Positions 17,847-29,028 are shown, numbered from the stretch's first letter. The stretch is 64,000 bases of DNA from Oceanicoccus sagamiensis (GCF_002117105.1 NZ_CP019343.1:2976001-3040000); one strand, 5' to 3'. The notes: a model not told the origin generated them from the sequence alone. Program-made: numbers and translations.

Positions 17847-20044
17847 ATGTCCGGACGTTGTTCCAGCATTAAACTGATTCCCCGGCCTGTGGCGTTGCTG
17901 GAGCATAAGGGCAGTTTATCGCTTGGGCCAACCATAGGCTTGGTTGGCAATGATAAGAGCCTGACAGAGTTACTGGACTATACAGCCACCGAAGTATTTC
18001 AGACGCTGGAGTGTGTTAGCTATGAGCAGCCGCCACAGGGCGTACACCTATCTTTACTGTTAGAAGCCACCACGACTGCCATTGAGTCCTATCACTTAGT
18101 CATAGATCAGGAAAAAATCCAAATTACGGCGGCTTCAATCACTGGATTATTTTGGGGCTTGCAAACACTGCGGCAACTGCTCTGGCACTATAAGCAGCAA
18201 TTACCCCAGCTTACCATTAGCGATAAACCTCGCTTCCCCTACCGTGGTATGCACCTTGATGTAGGCCGACATTTTATGCCGGTGGAAGGTGTTAAGCGCT
18301 ATATCGATTTAATCGCCCTGCATAAAATGAATACCTTCCATTGGCATTTAACCGATGACCAGGGCTGGCGTATAGCGATTAATGCCTACCCCAAATTAAC
18401 TGAAGTAGGTGCCTGGCGAGAACAAACCGTAGTGGGGCATACCTCTAATGCCGACCCGCAGAGCGATGGCAAAGCCCATGGTGGTTTTTATAGCCAGCAA
18501 CAGATTAAAGACGTGGTGGCCTATGCCGCGGCAAGGCAGATAACGGTTATACCTGAAATCGATGTACCCGGTCATGCCTCCGCCATATTAGCGGCCTACC
18601 CTGAGTTTGCCTGCGGCGAAAAAGACACCTATGTACAGGGCCGCTTTGGTATCTTTACCGAGGTGCTTTGTAATAAAGAAGCCGTGTTTGAATTTCTTAC
18701 CGTAGTATTGGCAGAGATCGCAGCACTATTTCCCAGTGAGCATATCCATATCGGTGGCGATGAAGTTAAGAAAGTGCAGTGGCAAGCCTGTGACTGCTGT
18801 AATGATATTATGCAGCAGATACACGCCAGCGATTATAATGCCCTGCATAGTTATTTTGTTAAGCGCGTGCAAGCCATTGCCGAAGGCTTGAATAAAAAAA
18901 TTATTGGCTGGGATGAGTTATTGGATGGGGGGTCGATAGCAGCACCACCATTATGTCATGGCGGGGTATTGATGGCGGCAGGCAGGCGGCGATCAAAGGC
19001 CATTCGGTTATAATGACGCCGGTAGATGCCCTGTATTTTGATTTTTACCAGTCCACCTCATTAGATGAGCCGCTGGCGATTCACGGCTTAACGCCCTTGC
19101 AGCAGGTGTATCACTATGAGCCGGTACCCGATGGGCTAAGCCCACAGCAGCAAGCCAATATACTCGGCGCTCAGGGCAATGTCTGGACGGAATATATGCC
19201 AGACACGCAAGCCGTAGAAAGAATGGCATTGCCACGAATGACGGCATTGGCGGAAGTGCTGTGGACGGATGCCGCTGAAAAAGACTTTGCGTCGTTTATC
19301 TGTCGCCTTCCAACGATGGTTTCTTATTTGGAGTCACTCGGTTATACCGTAGCGGATAGCTATAAAAAAGTGACCGCTACAGCGCAAGTACAGGCTGATA
19401 CGGTGCATGTGCTATTGGCTACAGAAAATAGCGCCAGTACTATTTTCTATACCCTTGATGGCAGCATGCCAGACCAAACATCACAGCCTTATACGGCCCC
19501 CATTATCTGCCGACAGCCAACGACAATTCGTGCTGTAGCGCAAAACCGTGCAGATGGTCAGTGTTATGGTGATGAGCGTATTACCGTAATGCCCCATAAA
19601 GCGTTGGCAAAACCACTAACTGTTTCTAGTGCTATTGAGAAGCCAGAATTACTGCTCAATGGCGTTATTGCCACTGACCGTATTTTTCAATTTCATGAAT
19701 GGACAGAAATTACTGAGCAAGGTTTGCTAGCGACAATAGATTTAGAAGATCAGCTAAAACTTTCGCAAGTGCAGCTGGGTTATCAGGCGGGTCAATACCG
19801 ACGCTTGTACCTGCCGAGCGCTATCACCGTGGCTGTTTCTAAAGACGGTGATGATTGGCAAACGGTCGCCGAAGCAGGGCAGGCAACGATTAAAGAGAGC
19901 GCGCCACGCATTACGCTGGATTTTAAGGCCGTGACGGCCCGTTATATACGTTTCACTTTAGAAAATACTCATCGGGCCTATAGCGAAGAAGACCGAGCCA
20001 TTATCGCTATGCCTGTCTATATCGATGAACTTGTGGTTTATTGA
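17847..20044 (+). CDS. Beta-N-acetylhexosaminidase, GH20 (frameshifted)
   Basis: GH20 enzymes release GlcNAc from chitobiose and other chito-oligosaccharides. The first frame holds the N-terminal GH20b-like domain and the catalytic barrel (HLDVGRHFMPVEGVKRYID, FHWHLTDDQGWRI) with the catalytic pair D305-E306 in HIGGDEVKK. It then breaks at the six-G run at 18927-18932. One extra G restores DGGVDSSTTIMSWRGIDGG and joins the second frame, giving 732 residues with a C-terminal chitobiase-like domain (FYTLDGSMPD) and a beta-sandwich. No signal peptide is visible (MSGRCSSIKLIPRPVALLEH), so the enzyme may be cytoplasmic. Probably a sequencing deletion, not a dead gene. Confidence 0.9.
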
Positions 20045-20068
20045 TAACAATAATAGAGCAATTTGAGC

Positions 20069-21904
20069 ATGAAATTAGCAACCATCGACATCGTTATTAT
20101 TCTGGGTTTTATCGCCGCAACGCTGGCGCTGGGGTTTTATTTATCCGCCCGTGCCAGCAAAAATATGCAGAGCTATTTTCTGGCGGGTAATGATATCCCC
20201 TGGTACTACCTGGGCCTTTCTAACGCCTCTGGTATGTTTGATGTGTCCGGGACGATGATCGCGGTGGCCTGGTTGTTTGTATACGGTATTAAGAGTGCGT
20301 GGATTCCGTGGTTGTGGCCGGTCTGGAACCAGATTTTTATGATGGTTTTTCTGGCAGTCTGGATGCGTCGATCCAATGTGCTGACCGGTGCCGAGTGGAT
20401 TACTTTCCGTTTTGGCGAGTCACTGGGTAGCCGTCTATCCCATATCGCGACGGTGATTTTTGCGGTGGTGATTGTGATTGCCTTTATGGCGTATTTTGTG
20501 GAAGGTATCGGCAAATTTTCCGCGCAGTTTTTACCCTGGGATATCAGCTTTACCGTAGCGGGTATCAGTATCAGCAATGAAGATAGTTATGCGCTGGCGA
20601 TTATTGCTATCACTACGCTCTATACCTTAAAAGGCGGCTTTTACAGTGTGGTCGGCACCGAGGTGTTGCAGTTTTTTATTATGACCATTGCCTGCTTGAT
20701 TGTCGGCTATATCGCATTGTTTTCTACCACGGCGGAACAAATACAAGCCGCCGTTCCCGCCGGTTGGGATAGTTTATGGTTTGGTTGGGAGCTGGGGCTG
20801 GATTGGTCTGAACTAATGCCTGCCGCTGACCAGCGGATAGAAGACGATGGCTATGGTCTGTTTGGTTTTCTATTTATGCTTATGATCTTTAAAGGTATTT
20901 TTGCCAGTTTGGCGGGCCCGGTTCCCAGCTATGATATGCAGCGGGTTCTAGGTACTCGCACGCCTTCAGAAGCGGCAAAAATGTTTGGCTTAACTCCCAT
21001 TGTTTTATCCTTTCCGCGTTACTTTATGATTGCCGGGATTACTGTTTTGGCGCTGGTCTATATGGACCCGGCGCAGTTACAAAGTGGTGATGGCCGTTTG
21101 GACTTTGAGCAGGTGCTGCCCTATGCCATCAGTGAATATGTTGGGCCGGGCTTTAGAGGTTTATTGCTGGCGGGTTTAATCGCCGCCTTTATGTCGACCT
21201 TTGCCGCTTTTATTAATGCGGGCTCTGCCTATGTCGTTAATGATATCTACCGCAAATATATTAATGATCAGGCGGACGATAAAACCTATTTGCGCCTAAG
21301 CTATATCGTTACTGCCAGCATTGTGGTGATCGGCGTTAGCTTCGGTTTGGCCGGTGGTAATATTCAGGCCCGCACCGATTGGATTGTCGGATTATTATAT
21401 GGCAGCTATGTCGCCTCCAATATGCTGAAGTGGATTTGGTGGCGCTTTAATGGTTATGGATTCTTTTTTGGTATGGTCAGTGGCATGGTCGGTGTTGCGA
21501 TTATTCCGCCCTTGCTGGAGTCTATGGGCTTTCAGTTACTGGCCATTGAGCAATTCCCACTGCTATTTGCTTTTGCTTTATTCGGTAGTCTGGCCGGTTG
21601 CTTGCTTACCCCTGCGGAGCCGGAAGAGGTACTGAAAAAATTCTACCGGCAAACGCGGCCATGGGGTTTTTGGAAACCCATTGCCGATAAAGTGCTGGCC
21701 GAAGAGCCTGACTTTACAGTGAATAAAGATTTTAACCGGGATATGTTTAATATCGTGGTGGGTATTATCTGGCAAATGACACTGGTGATTATCCCTATCT
21801 TCCTGGTGATTCGCGGCTATACCGGCATGATGGTCAGCATAGCGGTGTTTGCGCTTTGTACCTTCCTATTGAAGAAGTACTGGTGGGATAGACTGGAAGA
21901 CTAG
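20069..21904 (+). CDS. Sodium:solute symporter (SSS family), probable amino-sugar importer
   Basis: An inner-membrane permease of 611 residues with about 14 hydrophobic segments. Features typical of SSS transporters include the start IVIILGFIAATLALGFYLSA, the SYFLAGNDIPWYYLGLSNAS segment, YTLKGGFYSVVGTEVLQF, and GLLLAGLIAAFMSTFAAFIN. An in-frame TTG at 20063 exists, but ATG at 20069 is the simpler start. It is 24 bases after the GH20 gene and converges on nagB, with only 2 bases between the stop codons. Context suggests it imports GlcNAc or chitobiose with Na+. Confidence 0.9.
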   Translation: MKLATIDIVIILGFIAATLALGFYLSARASKNMQSYFLAGNDIPWYYLGLSNASGMFDVSGTMIAVAWLFVYGIKSAWIPWLWPVWNQIFMMVFLAVWMRRSNVLTGAEWITFRFGESLGSRLSHIATVIFAVVIVIAFMAYFVEGIGKFSAQFLPWDISFTVAGISISNEDSYALAIIAITTLYTLKGGFYSVVGTEVLQFFIMTIACLIVGYIALFSTTAEQIQAAVPAGWDSLWFGWELGLDWSELMPAADQRIEDDGYGLFGFLFMLMIFKGIFASLAGPVPSYDMQRVLGTRTPSEAAKMFGLTPIVLSFPRYFMIAGITVLALVYMDPAQLQSGDGRLDFEQVLPYAISEYVGPGFRGLLLAGLIAAFMSTFAAFINAGSAYVVNDIYRKYINDQADDKTYLRLSYIVTASIVVIGVSFGLAGGNIQARTDWIVGLLYGSYVASNMLKWIWWRFNGYGFFFGMVSGMVGVAIIPPLLESMGFQLLAIEQFPLLFAFALFGSLAGCLLTPAEPEEVLKKFYRQTRPWGFWKPIADKVLAEEPDFTVNKDFNRDMFNIVVGIIWQMTLVIIPIFLVIRGYTGMMVSIAVFALCTFLLKKYWWDRLED

Positions 21905-21906
21905 GG

Positions 21907-22698
21907 CTAGCGACCCAGGCGCTTTAACAGGGCCTGGTTTTCCCGCTCGATATGTTTATAAAATTCAATATCACGGAGCTGGGTTGCTGCGGCATCATCA
22001 ATAATCAGCGTGGTCGATAGATGCATTTGCAGGGCAGAAGCAGGGCATGAGGCTGACAAAGGGCCTTCAACCGTTGCTTTAATCGCTTCCGCTTTTGATG
22101 CCCCCGTCGCCAATAAAATCACATGCTTTGATTCCATAATAGTGCCAATACCCATGGTAATCGAGAGGTGAGGCTGGTATTCATCCGCGGAAAAAAATCG
22201 CGCATTATCATCAATGGTCGCCTGCGTCAGTGTTTTTACTCGGGTTCTTGAGGCCAGACAGGAAGAGGGTTCATTAAAACCCACATGACCATTGCGACCA
22301 ATACCCAATAGCTGAATATCAATACCGCCTTTGGCTTTAATCAGTTGCTCGTAGTTATTACCAGCACTCAATGGGTCTTCTGCGGCGCCATCGGGCACAT
22401 GGGTATTATCGATATTAATATCAATATGACGAAATAGATTGTCATTCATAAAGTGGCGATAACTTTGTGGGTGATCGCCGGCCAGCCCTAAATATTCATC
22501 CAGGTTAAAGGTAGACACTTCTTTAAAAGAAATCTCCCGGTTTTTATTAGCGCTGATCAGCTGCTGATAGAGAGCCAGCGGGGTAGAGCCTGTAGCCAAT
22601 CCCAATACCGAGTCGGGTTTGCTTTTTAGCTGGCTTTTAAACATTTCAGTGCCATAGGCTGCAACGGCTTCAGGGTTTTCCAGAATAACAACTTTCAT
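21907..22698 (-). CDS. nagB: Glucosamine-6-phosphate deaminase
   Basis: NagB converts glucosamine-6-phosphate to fructose-6-phosphate and ammonia. The 263-residue length and motifs match the E. coli-type enzyme: [14 protein letters not shown] phosphate loop (from residue 34), FNLDEYLGL with the catalytic aspartate region at 65-72, and [12 protein letters not shown] with the catalytic histidine. The start overlaps the nagA stop by 4 bases (ATGA), so nagA-nagB are coupled. Its product feeds Pgi and the Entner-Doudoroff genes of the same cluster. Confidence 0.96.
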   Translation of the reverse strand: MKVVILENPEAVAAYGTEMFKSQLKSKPDSVLGLATGSTPLALYQQLISANKNREISFKEVSTFNLDEYLGLAGDHPQSYRHFMNDNLFRHIDINIDNTHVPDGAAEDPLSAGNNYEQLIKAKGGIDIQLLGIGRNGHVGFNEPSSCLASRTRVKTLTQATIDDNARFFSADEYQPHLSITMGIGTIMESKHVILLATGASKAEAIKATVEGPLSASCPASALQMHLSTTLIIDDAAATQLRDIEFYKHIERENQALLKRLGR

Positions 22699-23858
22699 GA
22701 GTGACTAACCTCGGTATGTTGCAGGCGAGCGCCTTCAAGCCATGTACTACAGACCGTAAGCGCATCAGTAAAGTGGACCAGATTGGCTGCATACCCCGGT
22801 TTAATTCGGCCGCAGCTTTGCTCAAGATTAAAAAATTGCGCGGGGTATAACGAGGCCATTCGCAGGCATTCTTCAAGCTCTAAACCGACCTCGCGATGGC
22901 TTATTCTAACGGCATCCATTAAGCCAATAGCACTGCCCGCTAATTTGCCTTCACTATTTTTCAGGCAGCCATCCTGTTCATAAATAGTTTCACCATAGAG
23001 CTCAAAGGTTTTTTCTGGGCTGCCTATGGTCGCCATAGCATCAGAAACTAAATAGAGTTTGCCTGCCGCTTTGGCTTTGTGAGCGACTAATACGCTGTTG
23101 GCATGAACATGATGACCATCAACAATAATACCGCAGTAGCTAGGCTTATCAGCCAGTGCGGTACCGACCACGCCGGGCTCGCGGCTGGCCATGGGGCGCA
23201 TGGCATTAAATAAATGGGTAAAGCCTTGCAGGCCTTCGGCCAACGCCGCTTCGACCTCGCTACCGGTAGCATTGGTATGGCCAGCGCAGACGACAATGCC
23301 AGCTTCTGTTAGTGTTTTAATCTGCCCCGGCTGGGTTTGCTCGGGAGCCAGCGTTAGCATCATAGGGATATCAGCATTGCTGCATAGCCAGTCAATATCG
23401 GCGGCGGTTAACGGGCGTATTTGCTCTTTGCTATGCACGCCCCGGCGTTCAGGATTAAAAAACGGCCCTTCAATATGTATCCCCAGAATACCGGGGGTGG
23501 CGGCTTTAATCAGTGTTCTGGCAGCATCAATACCTTGATCCAGTGTTGCCAGAGTATCGCTGACCAGCGTTGGCAAGATTGCTGTTACCCCTTTGCTGCG
23601 ATGGGCATTCAGCATAGTGAGCAGGGTTTCTGGCTGGGTGGCATTATTTAATAAAACACCGCCACCGCCGTTAACTTGCAGGTCAATAAAACCCGGTGCC
23701 ACGATACCACCGTCTAATTGAATATGGGGCAGGCTGGTATCGGCCTCGGCGATAGGCACAATGGCCTCTACCACTGAGCCATTTAGCACAATAGCCTGTT
23801 CGCTTAGCAGCTTGTCACCGTCAAATATTCTGGCGCCGGAGATCAGTTGTTTCATCAT
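22695..23858 (-). CDS. nagA: N-acetylglucosamine-6-phosphate deacetylase
   Basis: NagA removes acetate from GlcNAc-6-P. The 387-residue amidohydrolase shows [19 protein letters not shown] near residue 50, the metal-site segment [34 protein letters not shown] with a zinc-ligand histidine, [16 protein letters not shown] and the catalytic aspartate in LVSDAM. Two Met codons begin the frame; the first is used here. A perfect copy of the cluster operator lies 64 bases upstream on this strand, so LacI control of nagAB is likely. Confidence 0.96.
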   Translation of the reverse strand: MMKQLISGARIFDGDKLLSEQAIVLNGSVVEAIVPIAEADTSLPHIQLDGGIVAPGFIDLQVNGGGGVLLNNATQPETLLTMLNAHRSKGVTAILPTLVSDTLATLDQGIDAARTLIKAATPGILGIHIEGPFFNPERRGVHSKEQIRPLTAADIDWLCSNADIPMMLTLAPEQTQPGQIKTLTEAGIVVCAGHTNATGSEVEAALAEGLQGFTHLFNAMRPMASREPGVVGTALADKPSYCGIIVDGHHVHANSVLVAHKAKAAGKLYLVSDAMATIGSPEKTFELYGETIYEQDGCLKNSEGKLAGSAIGLMDAVRISHREVGLELEECLRMASLYPAQFFNLEQSCGRIKPGYAANLVHFTDALTVCSTWLEGARLQHTEVSHS

Positions 23859-23921
23859 TTTATCTTAGACCTTATTGGGGTTCAGCGTATAGGGCTGAAC
23901 TCGCGCCACCTTTAATAGAAG

Positions 23922-23935
23922 TGACAGCGCTGTCA
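23922..23935. promoter_or_regulatory. LacI-family operator 3 (nagAB)
   Basis: Perfect palindrome TGACAGCGCTGTCA between the regulator gene and nagA, 64 bases before the nagA start. It is the same sequence as operators 2 and 4. Confidence 0.82.
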
Positions 23936-23999
23936 TTTTGGTTGAGATAGGCAAAAAAGTAAAGGTCTAAATCGCGATAAAAAGGCCGTTTGGCGCAGC

Positions 24000-25013
24000 T
24001 TAATTGGCTTCTGTGGACTCCCGAATAATCAGCTGCGGGGTAAAGATCGCGTCTTCGCTGTCGTCACTCTGGTTACGGGTGGCTTTTATCAGCAAATTGG
24101 CGGCGCTCTGGGCAATGGTTGAGGTTGGCTGTTCTGCCGTAGTCAGCTTGGGCCAGGTTTGACGGGAGAAGGGGCTATCTTCAAAGCCGGTAATCGCTAA
24201 TTGGCTGGGGATCGCTATATTCATTAGTCGGGCAGCAAACAGGGCGCCCGCTGCAATTTCATCGTTAGAGGCGAAAATCGCGGTGGGCTTGTTTTCTTTG
24301 GCGAGTAACTTCTGTGCCCCTTTAACGCCGGATTCAAAAGAGTATTCACCGGCCAATATGAGGGAGCGGTTAATCTTAATACCATTTTTCTTCAGTGCAG
24401 CTTTATAACCCATCAAGCGTTCCTGACTGGAGTTATGCTCTTTATCACCGCATAAAAAGCCAATATCCTGGTGACCCGAAGCAATCAAGTGCTCGGTAAT
24501 AGCAAAGGCGGCCTGATGGTCATCGATAAAAACACAGGGTGAACGGTCATCGCTGGGGCCGGCGCCGGAAAGAATGCGAACAAACTTAACATCCAGTTTT
24601 TCCAGTGTAGAAATGACCGAAGGCATTTCAGAAAAGGGCGGTGTAAGAATCAGGCCCGACACCCGTGAGCGTTTAATCATTGCCGTTAGCTCGGCATCAA
24701 TATCCTGAGATTTGGCATTGCAGGGGTGAATTAATAATTCAAAGCCTTCTTCATTACAGGCGGACAAAATGCCGTTTTGCATATCAATAATATAATAGGC
24801 ATTGGGGTTGTCATAGATAAAGGCGAGGGCATAGGACTTGGTGCCAGCAAGGTTACGGGCAGCGGCATTGGGTTGGTAGTTAAGGGCTTTAACCGCTTCC
24901 AGAACCTTTTCCTGAGTAGGCTTTCGGACCGAGGGTTCATTGTTCATCACTCGGGAAACGGTTTTAATCGAAACACCGGCGCGTTCCGCTACATCATTGA
25001 TCGTTGCTCTCAC
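24000..25013 (-). CDS. LacI-family transcriptional regulator of the GlcNAc/Entner-Doudoroff cluster
   Basis: A 337-residue LacI-type repressor: the N-terminal helix-turn-helix and hinge (ATINDVAERAGVSIKTVSRV, then NNEPSVRKPTQEKV) are textbook, followed by a periplasmic-binding-protein-like effector domain (AFIYDNPNAYYIIDMQNG, GFLCGDKEHNSSQERLMGY, AIFASNDEIAAGALFAAR, LAITGFEDSPFS). It sits among its presumed targets: the palindrome TGACAGCGCTGTCA appears before the receptor gene, nagA and pgi. It is functionally similar to NagR-type regulators of other gammaproteobacteria. The inducer is probably an amino-sugar or its phosphate, which is inference. Confidence 0.92.
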   Translation of the reverse strand: MRATINDVAERAGVSIKTVSRVMNNEPSVRKPTQEKVLEAVKALNYQPNAAARNLAGTKSYALAFIYDNPNAYYIIDMQNGILSACNEEGFELLIHPCNAKSQDIDAELTAMIKRSRVSGLILTPPFSEMPSVISTLEKLDVKFVRILSGAGPSDDRSPCVFIDDHQAAFAITEHLIASGHQDIGFLCGDKEHNSSQERLMGYKAALKKNGIKINRSLILAGEYSFESGVKGAQKLLAKENKPTAIFASNDEIAAGALFAARLMNIAIPSQLAITGFEDSPFSRQTWPKLTTAEQPTSTIAQSAANLLIKATRNQSDDSEDAIFTPQLIIRESTEAN

Positions 25014-25169
25014 TACCTTTCTCTTCCTTAACCTTATTGTTGTTGAGTGGCCGCATAGTCGCTAAAACAGTCGATACTCAAGCGCTGACTATACCGTTTC
25101 AAACGGGCAATTAATATCCCTGGTTTTATTTCTGCTTTCACTGCCGGTTATTGCGTGACTAGAATAAAT

Positions 25170-25198
25170 TTGACAGCGCTGTCATTTGTTCTTAGTAT
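25170..25198 (+). promoter_or_regulatory. predicted pgi promoter overlapping LacI-family operator 4
   Basis: TTGACA (25170-25175), 17 bases, TAGTAT (25193-25198). The perfect palindrome TGACAGCGCTGTCA occupies 25171-25184 and covers the -35 box. It lies between the divergent regulator and pgi genes, 138 bases before the pgi start, and could also affect the regulator. Confidence 0.75.
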
Positions 25199-25321
25199 GA
25201 GTCCACTTACTGCTTATTGCAAGTTTAGCCATAAGCAGAATCTATCTAACGATACATCTAAATATTCATATAGCTATTATAACTGCAAGTATAACTACAA
25301 GAACCTGGGGCTGGGGTTTAC

Positions 25322-26944
25322 ATGAGTCGTAAAACGCTAAAGAGTTGGCAGCAGCTTGCAGCAGAGGCCGCTGCAATGGACGACCTGCAGATCAATCAGT
25401 TGTTTGCTGATAGTTCCAGCCGCTTTGAAGACTATCACCTTAGCCATTGCGGTATTTTATTCGACTACTCAAAAAACCGAATCACCGATAGCGTTAAGGC
25501 CGCTTTGCTGGAGCTGGCCAGTGAGTGCAACGTAGCGCAGTGGCGAGATGCCATGTTTGCCGGGGATGCAATAAATCACACCGAGAATAGAGCGGTATTA
25601 CATACGGCGCTGCGCAGCCATCGTTGCCCTGATGCCGCCGTCAATCAACAGGTTGCTCAGGAACTGGAACATATCAAACGCTTTTCCGAGCAGCTGCGTT
25701 CAGGCGAGCTAAGCGGCTATACCGGTAAACCGCTGCTGGATATTGTTTGTCTTGGCGTCGGGGGGTCTAATCTTGGGCCGCAAATGGTAACCGAGGCCTT
25801 ACTTAAAAAGCCGGAAGACACGGTTAACCTGCATTATATTTCCACCGTGGATAGTGTGCCTTTAGAACAATTGCTGGTGACGCTAAATCCTGAAACCACG
25901 TTATTTATCGTTTCGTCGAAAACATTTACCACCACGGAAACCACCTTAAATGCAGCCGCTGCCAAGCGTTGGCTATTAAGTCAGGCGCCAGCAACTGCTC
26001 TGGCACAACACTTTGTTGCCATCACCGTAGATACCGCCAGAGCGCAGGCTTTTGGTATTGCGCCCGCTTACTGCTTTAAAATTTGGGACTGGGTTGGCGG
26101 GCGTTTTTCACTGTGGTCTGCCATTGGTTTGCCTATTGCTATTGGTCGGGGTTATCAGGCTTTTGCATCACTATTAGCCGGAGCCGCAGCTATGGACGAG
26201 CATTTTGCCAGCACTGATCTCGACCAGAATATGCCGGTTATGATGGCTCTGGTTGGTATTTGGAATACCACCTTCCTGAATATCAATACCCTCGCCATTC
26301 TGCCCTATGACCAGAGCCTGGCCCAGCTACCGGCCTATTTGCAGCAGGCTGAAATGGAGAGTAATGGTAAGTCGGTGAATTGGCAGGGTGAAGTGATTGA
26401 CTATAAAACCTGCCCGGTGCTATGGGGCCAGACTGGTATTAATGGTCAGCATGCCTTCTACCAGTTATTGCATCAGGGTACTCACGATGTAGCGGCTGAT
26501 TTTATCGCCTCGGCAATTAGTTGCGGTGAGACGGCATTGCATCATCAAACCTTAATCGCTAACTGTTTTGCTCAATCTCAGGCATTAATGAATGGTGTTA
26601 GTGCTGCTGAAGTTAAGGCTGATCTGGTTGCAACGGGTGGCAGTGCTGAAACAACCGAAAGGCTGGCGCCACATAAAGTTCATCCCGGTAACCGTCCCAG
26701 CAATACGCTGGTGCTCAATACATTGGATGCCTATCACCTCGGCGCAGTCATTGCGTTGTATGAACATAAAATTTTTGTGCAGGGTGTTATCTGGGAAATT
26801 TATTCCTTTGATCAGTGGGGCGTGCAGTTGGGTAAGTTACTGGCCGCCAATATGCTGGAAGATGTACAGTCGAAGCAGCCCGTTAAGCAGTACGATAGCT
26901 CCACCAATGGGCTGCTGAATTATTTAAAATCGGTCAGTATGTAA
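25322..26944 (+). CDS. pgi: Glucose-6-phosphate isomerase
   Basis: Pgi interconverts fructose-6-P and glucose-6-P. The 540-residue sequence shows the sugar-phosphate binding motifs GVGGSNLGPQMV and SSKTFTTTET, the DWVGGRFSLWSAIGLPIA signature, EMESNGKSVN and the C-terminal KVHPGNRPSNTL. In this cluster it likely runs from fructose-6-P (made by NagB) to glucose-6-P, the substrate of Zwf. An operator shared with the nag genes lies upstream, and a terminator follows, so it is probably transcribed alone. Confidence 0.97.
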   Translation: MSRKTLKSWQQLAAEAAAMDDLQINQLFADSSSRFEDYHLSHCGILFDYSKNRITDSVKAALLELASECNVAQWRDAMFAGDAINHTENRAVLHTALRSHRCPDAAVNQQVAQELEHIKRFSEQLRSGELSGYTGKPLLDIVCLGVGGSNLGPQMVTEALLKKPEDTVNLHYISTVDSVPLEQLLVTLNPETTLFIVSSKTFTTTETTLNAAAAKRWLLSQAPATALAQHFVAITVDTARAQAFGIAPAYCFKIWDWVGGRFSLWSAIGLPIAIGRGYQAFASLLAGAAAMDEHFASTDLDQNMPVMMALVGIWNTTFLNINTLAILPYDQSLAQLPAYLQQAEMESNGKSVNWQGEVIDYKTCPVLWGQTGINGQHAFYQLLHQGTHDVAADFIASAISCGETALHHQTLIANCFAQSQALMNGVSAAEVKADLVATGGSAETTERLAPHKVHPGNRPSNTLVLNTLDAYHLGAVIALYEHKIFVQGVIWEIYSFDQWGVQLGKLLAANMLEDVQSKQPVKQYDSSTNGLLNYLKSVSM

Positions 26945-27009
26945 GGCCATTGTTTTGTGTGTTTCTGAGAGCAATTCCTGTCGCTCTCATATTATCCGGC
27001 CTCGGATGC

Positions 27010-27038
27010 CCTCCCTAAGTGATTAGGGAGGATTTTTT
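27010..27038 (+). terminator. rho-independent terminator after pgi
   Basis: CCTCCCTAA (27010-27018), loop GTGA, TTAGGGAGG (27023-27031), then ATTTTTT. The 9-bp stem is perfect. Confidence 0.93.
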
Positions 27039-27170
27039 CGACTCCCCGGCTAATAGTTTTAGGATTTAAGTGTGAATTAAAGGTCTATAGTCATAATTGC
27101 ACACGTTGCTTATTTATAGTCAGATATTCACGCAAAAACGTGTCGGGTCAGATAACAAAGGGTTATAGCT

Positions 27171-28985
27171 ATGGTTAATCAAACAGTCGCTAAGGTTACC
27201 GAGCGTATTATCGAGCGCAGCCGTGCCAGCCGCGGCGACTACCTCAGTAAAGTGACCGCCGCCAGCCAGCAAGGTGTTTCCCGGGCCCGGCTCTCCTGCG
27301 GCAATATTGCCCATGCCTATGCGGCTTCCGAGCAGCAGGATAAATCGGTATTGGCGGTCGACCGCTCCGCTAATCTAGCCATCGTTTCTTCCTATAACGA
27401 TATGTTATCGGCGCACCAGCCGTTTAAGGATTACCCTGACATTATCAAACAGGCGGCTCGGGAGGCGGGTGCGGTGGCACAGGTGGCAGGTGGTGTGCCC
27501 GCTATGTGTGATGGTGTCACTCAGGGCCGCGACGGTATGGAATTATCGCTGTTTAGTCGTGACCTGATTGCCATGGCCACCGGTGTGGCGCTTTCTCACG
27601 ATATGTTTGATGGTGTGGTCTGTCTGGGTGTCTGTGACAAAATTGTGCCGGGCATGTTAATAGGAGCTTTGGCGTTTGGGCATTTGCCGACCGTTTTTGT
27701 GCCAGCAGGGCCCATGCTAAGCGGACTGTCTAATAGCGAGAAAGTCAAAGTCAGGCAGCTCTATGCTGAGGGTAAAGTCGGGCGCAAAGAATTACTGGAG
27801 GCTGAAAGTCAGTCTTATCACAGTGCGGGTACTTGCACCTTTTATGGAACCGCTAATAGTAATCAAATGCTGATGGAAATAATGGGTTTGCACCTGCCTG
27901 GCAGTTCTTTTGTTAATCCGGGAACACCGCTAAGGGAAATGCTGACCCGGGCTGCGGTTAAACAACTGGCGGAGTTAAGCCCTTTATCTCCCAACTATAC
28001 ACCGCTGGCCAGCATTATCGATGAGCGCAGTTTGGTCAATGGTATCGTTGGCTTGTTAGCCACTGGTGGCTCGACCAATCATACTATTCATATTATTGCG
28101 ATTGCCCGTGCTGCGGGGGTGATTATTGATTGGCAGGATATGGCGGAGCTGTCTGAGGTCGTCCCTTTACTGTGCCGTATTTATCCCAATGGTCAGGCGG
28201 ATGTTAATCACTTCCAGGCGGCCGGTGGTATGTCTCTATTGATCAGGGAGCTGTTATCCCAAGGCTTATTACATAATGAGGTCAATACGATTTTAGGCGA
28301 GGGTGGCTTACAGCGTTACTGCGACGAACCTTTTCTTAGTACTGATCAAGGTGAGACCAGCATTGAATGGCGGGATGGTCCTAAAGAAAGTCTAGACAAG
28401 GATGTACTTGGCAGTTGTACAAAACCCTTTAGCGAAGAGGGTGGCTTAAAACTGCTAAGCGGTAATTTAGGTCGCTCAGTGATTAAAATCTCTGCGGTAA
28501 AACCGGAGCATAGAGCAGTGACGGCGCCAGCCATTATTTTTGAACATCAGGACGAAATCAACGTTAAATTTGATGCCGGTGAGTTGGAGCGGGATTTTAT
28601 TGCTGTGGTACGTTTTCAGGGCCCCAAAGCCAATGGTATGCCAGAGCTGCATAAGCTCACACCGATATTGGGTATCCTGCAAGACCGAGGCTTTAAAGTC
28701 GCATTGGTCACCGATGGGCGTATGTCCGGTGCCTCCGGTAAAGTACCGGCAGCGATTCATCTTTCCCCTGAAGCTTTAGATCAAGGTCCCATAGCCCGCT
28801 TACGTGATGGCGATATCATTGAGCTTAATGCCAATACCGGCGTATTAAATCTAGCCGACCCATCGTTTTTATCCCGTGAAGTGGCCATGGCCGCGGATAA
28901 GGTCACGGTAGGTATGGGGCGGGAATTATTTGCAGGCTTTAGAGCGCAGGTGGGCAGTGCCGAAGATGGCGCATCCGTCTTTTAA
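27171..28985 (+). CDS. edd: 6-phosphogluconate dehydratase (Entner-Doudoroff)
   Basis: Edd dehydrates 6-phosphogluconate to 2-keto-3-deoxy-6-phosphogluconate. It has the normal family length (604 residues) and the iron-sulfur dehydratase features: [31 protein letters not shown] with a cluster cysteine, [18 protein letters not shown] with another, [10 protein letters not shown], and [16 protein letters not shown]. The C-terminal part has [19 protein letters not shown]. zwf begins 43 bases later in what looks like an edd-zwf-pgl-eda operon. I do not find the cluster palindrome just upstream. Confidence 0.97.
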   Translation: MVNQTVAKVTERIIERSRASRGDYLSKVTAASQQGVSRARLSCGNIAHAYAASEQQDKSVLAVDRSANLAIVSSYNDMLSAHQPFKDYPDIIKQAAREAGAVAQVAGGVPAMCDGVTQGRDGMELSLFSRDLIAMATGVALSHDMFDGVVCLGVCDKIVPGMLIGALAFGHLPTVFVPAGPMLSGLSNSEKVKVRQLYAEGKVGRKELLEAESQSYHSAGTCTFYGTANSNQMLMEIMGLHLPGSSFVNPGTPLREMLTRAAVKQLAELSPLSPNYTPLASIIDERSLVNGIVGLLATGGSTNHTIHIIAIARAAGVIIDWQDMAELSEVVPLLCRIYPNGQADVNHFQAAGGMSLLIRELLSQGLLHNEVNTILGEGGLQRYCDEPFLSTDQGETSIEWRDGPKESLDKDVLGSCTKPFSEEGGLKLLSGNLGRSVIKISAVKPEHRAVTAPAIIFEHQDEINVKFDAGELERDFIAVVRFQGPKANGMPELHKLTPILGILQDRGFKVALVTDGRMSGASGKVPAAIHLSPEALDQGPIARLRDGDIIELNANTGVLNLADPSFLSREVAMAADKVTVGMGRELFAGFRAQVGSAEDGASVF

Positions 28986-29028
28986 GCCAATCCCAAAACT
29001 TTAGTGTTAGCAGAAAAAGAGAATAGCT

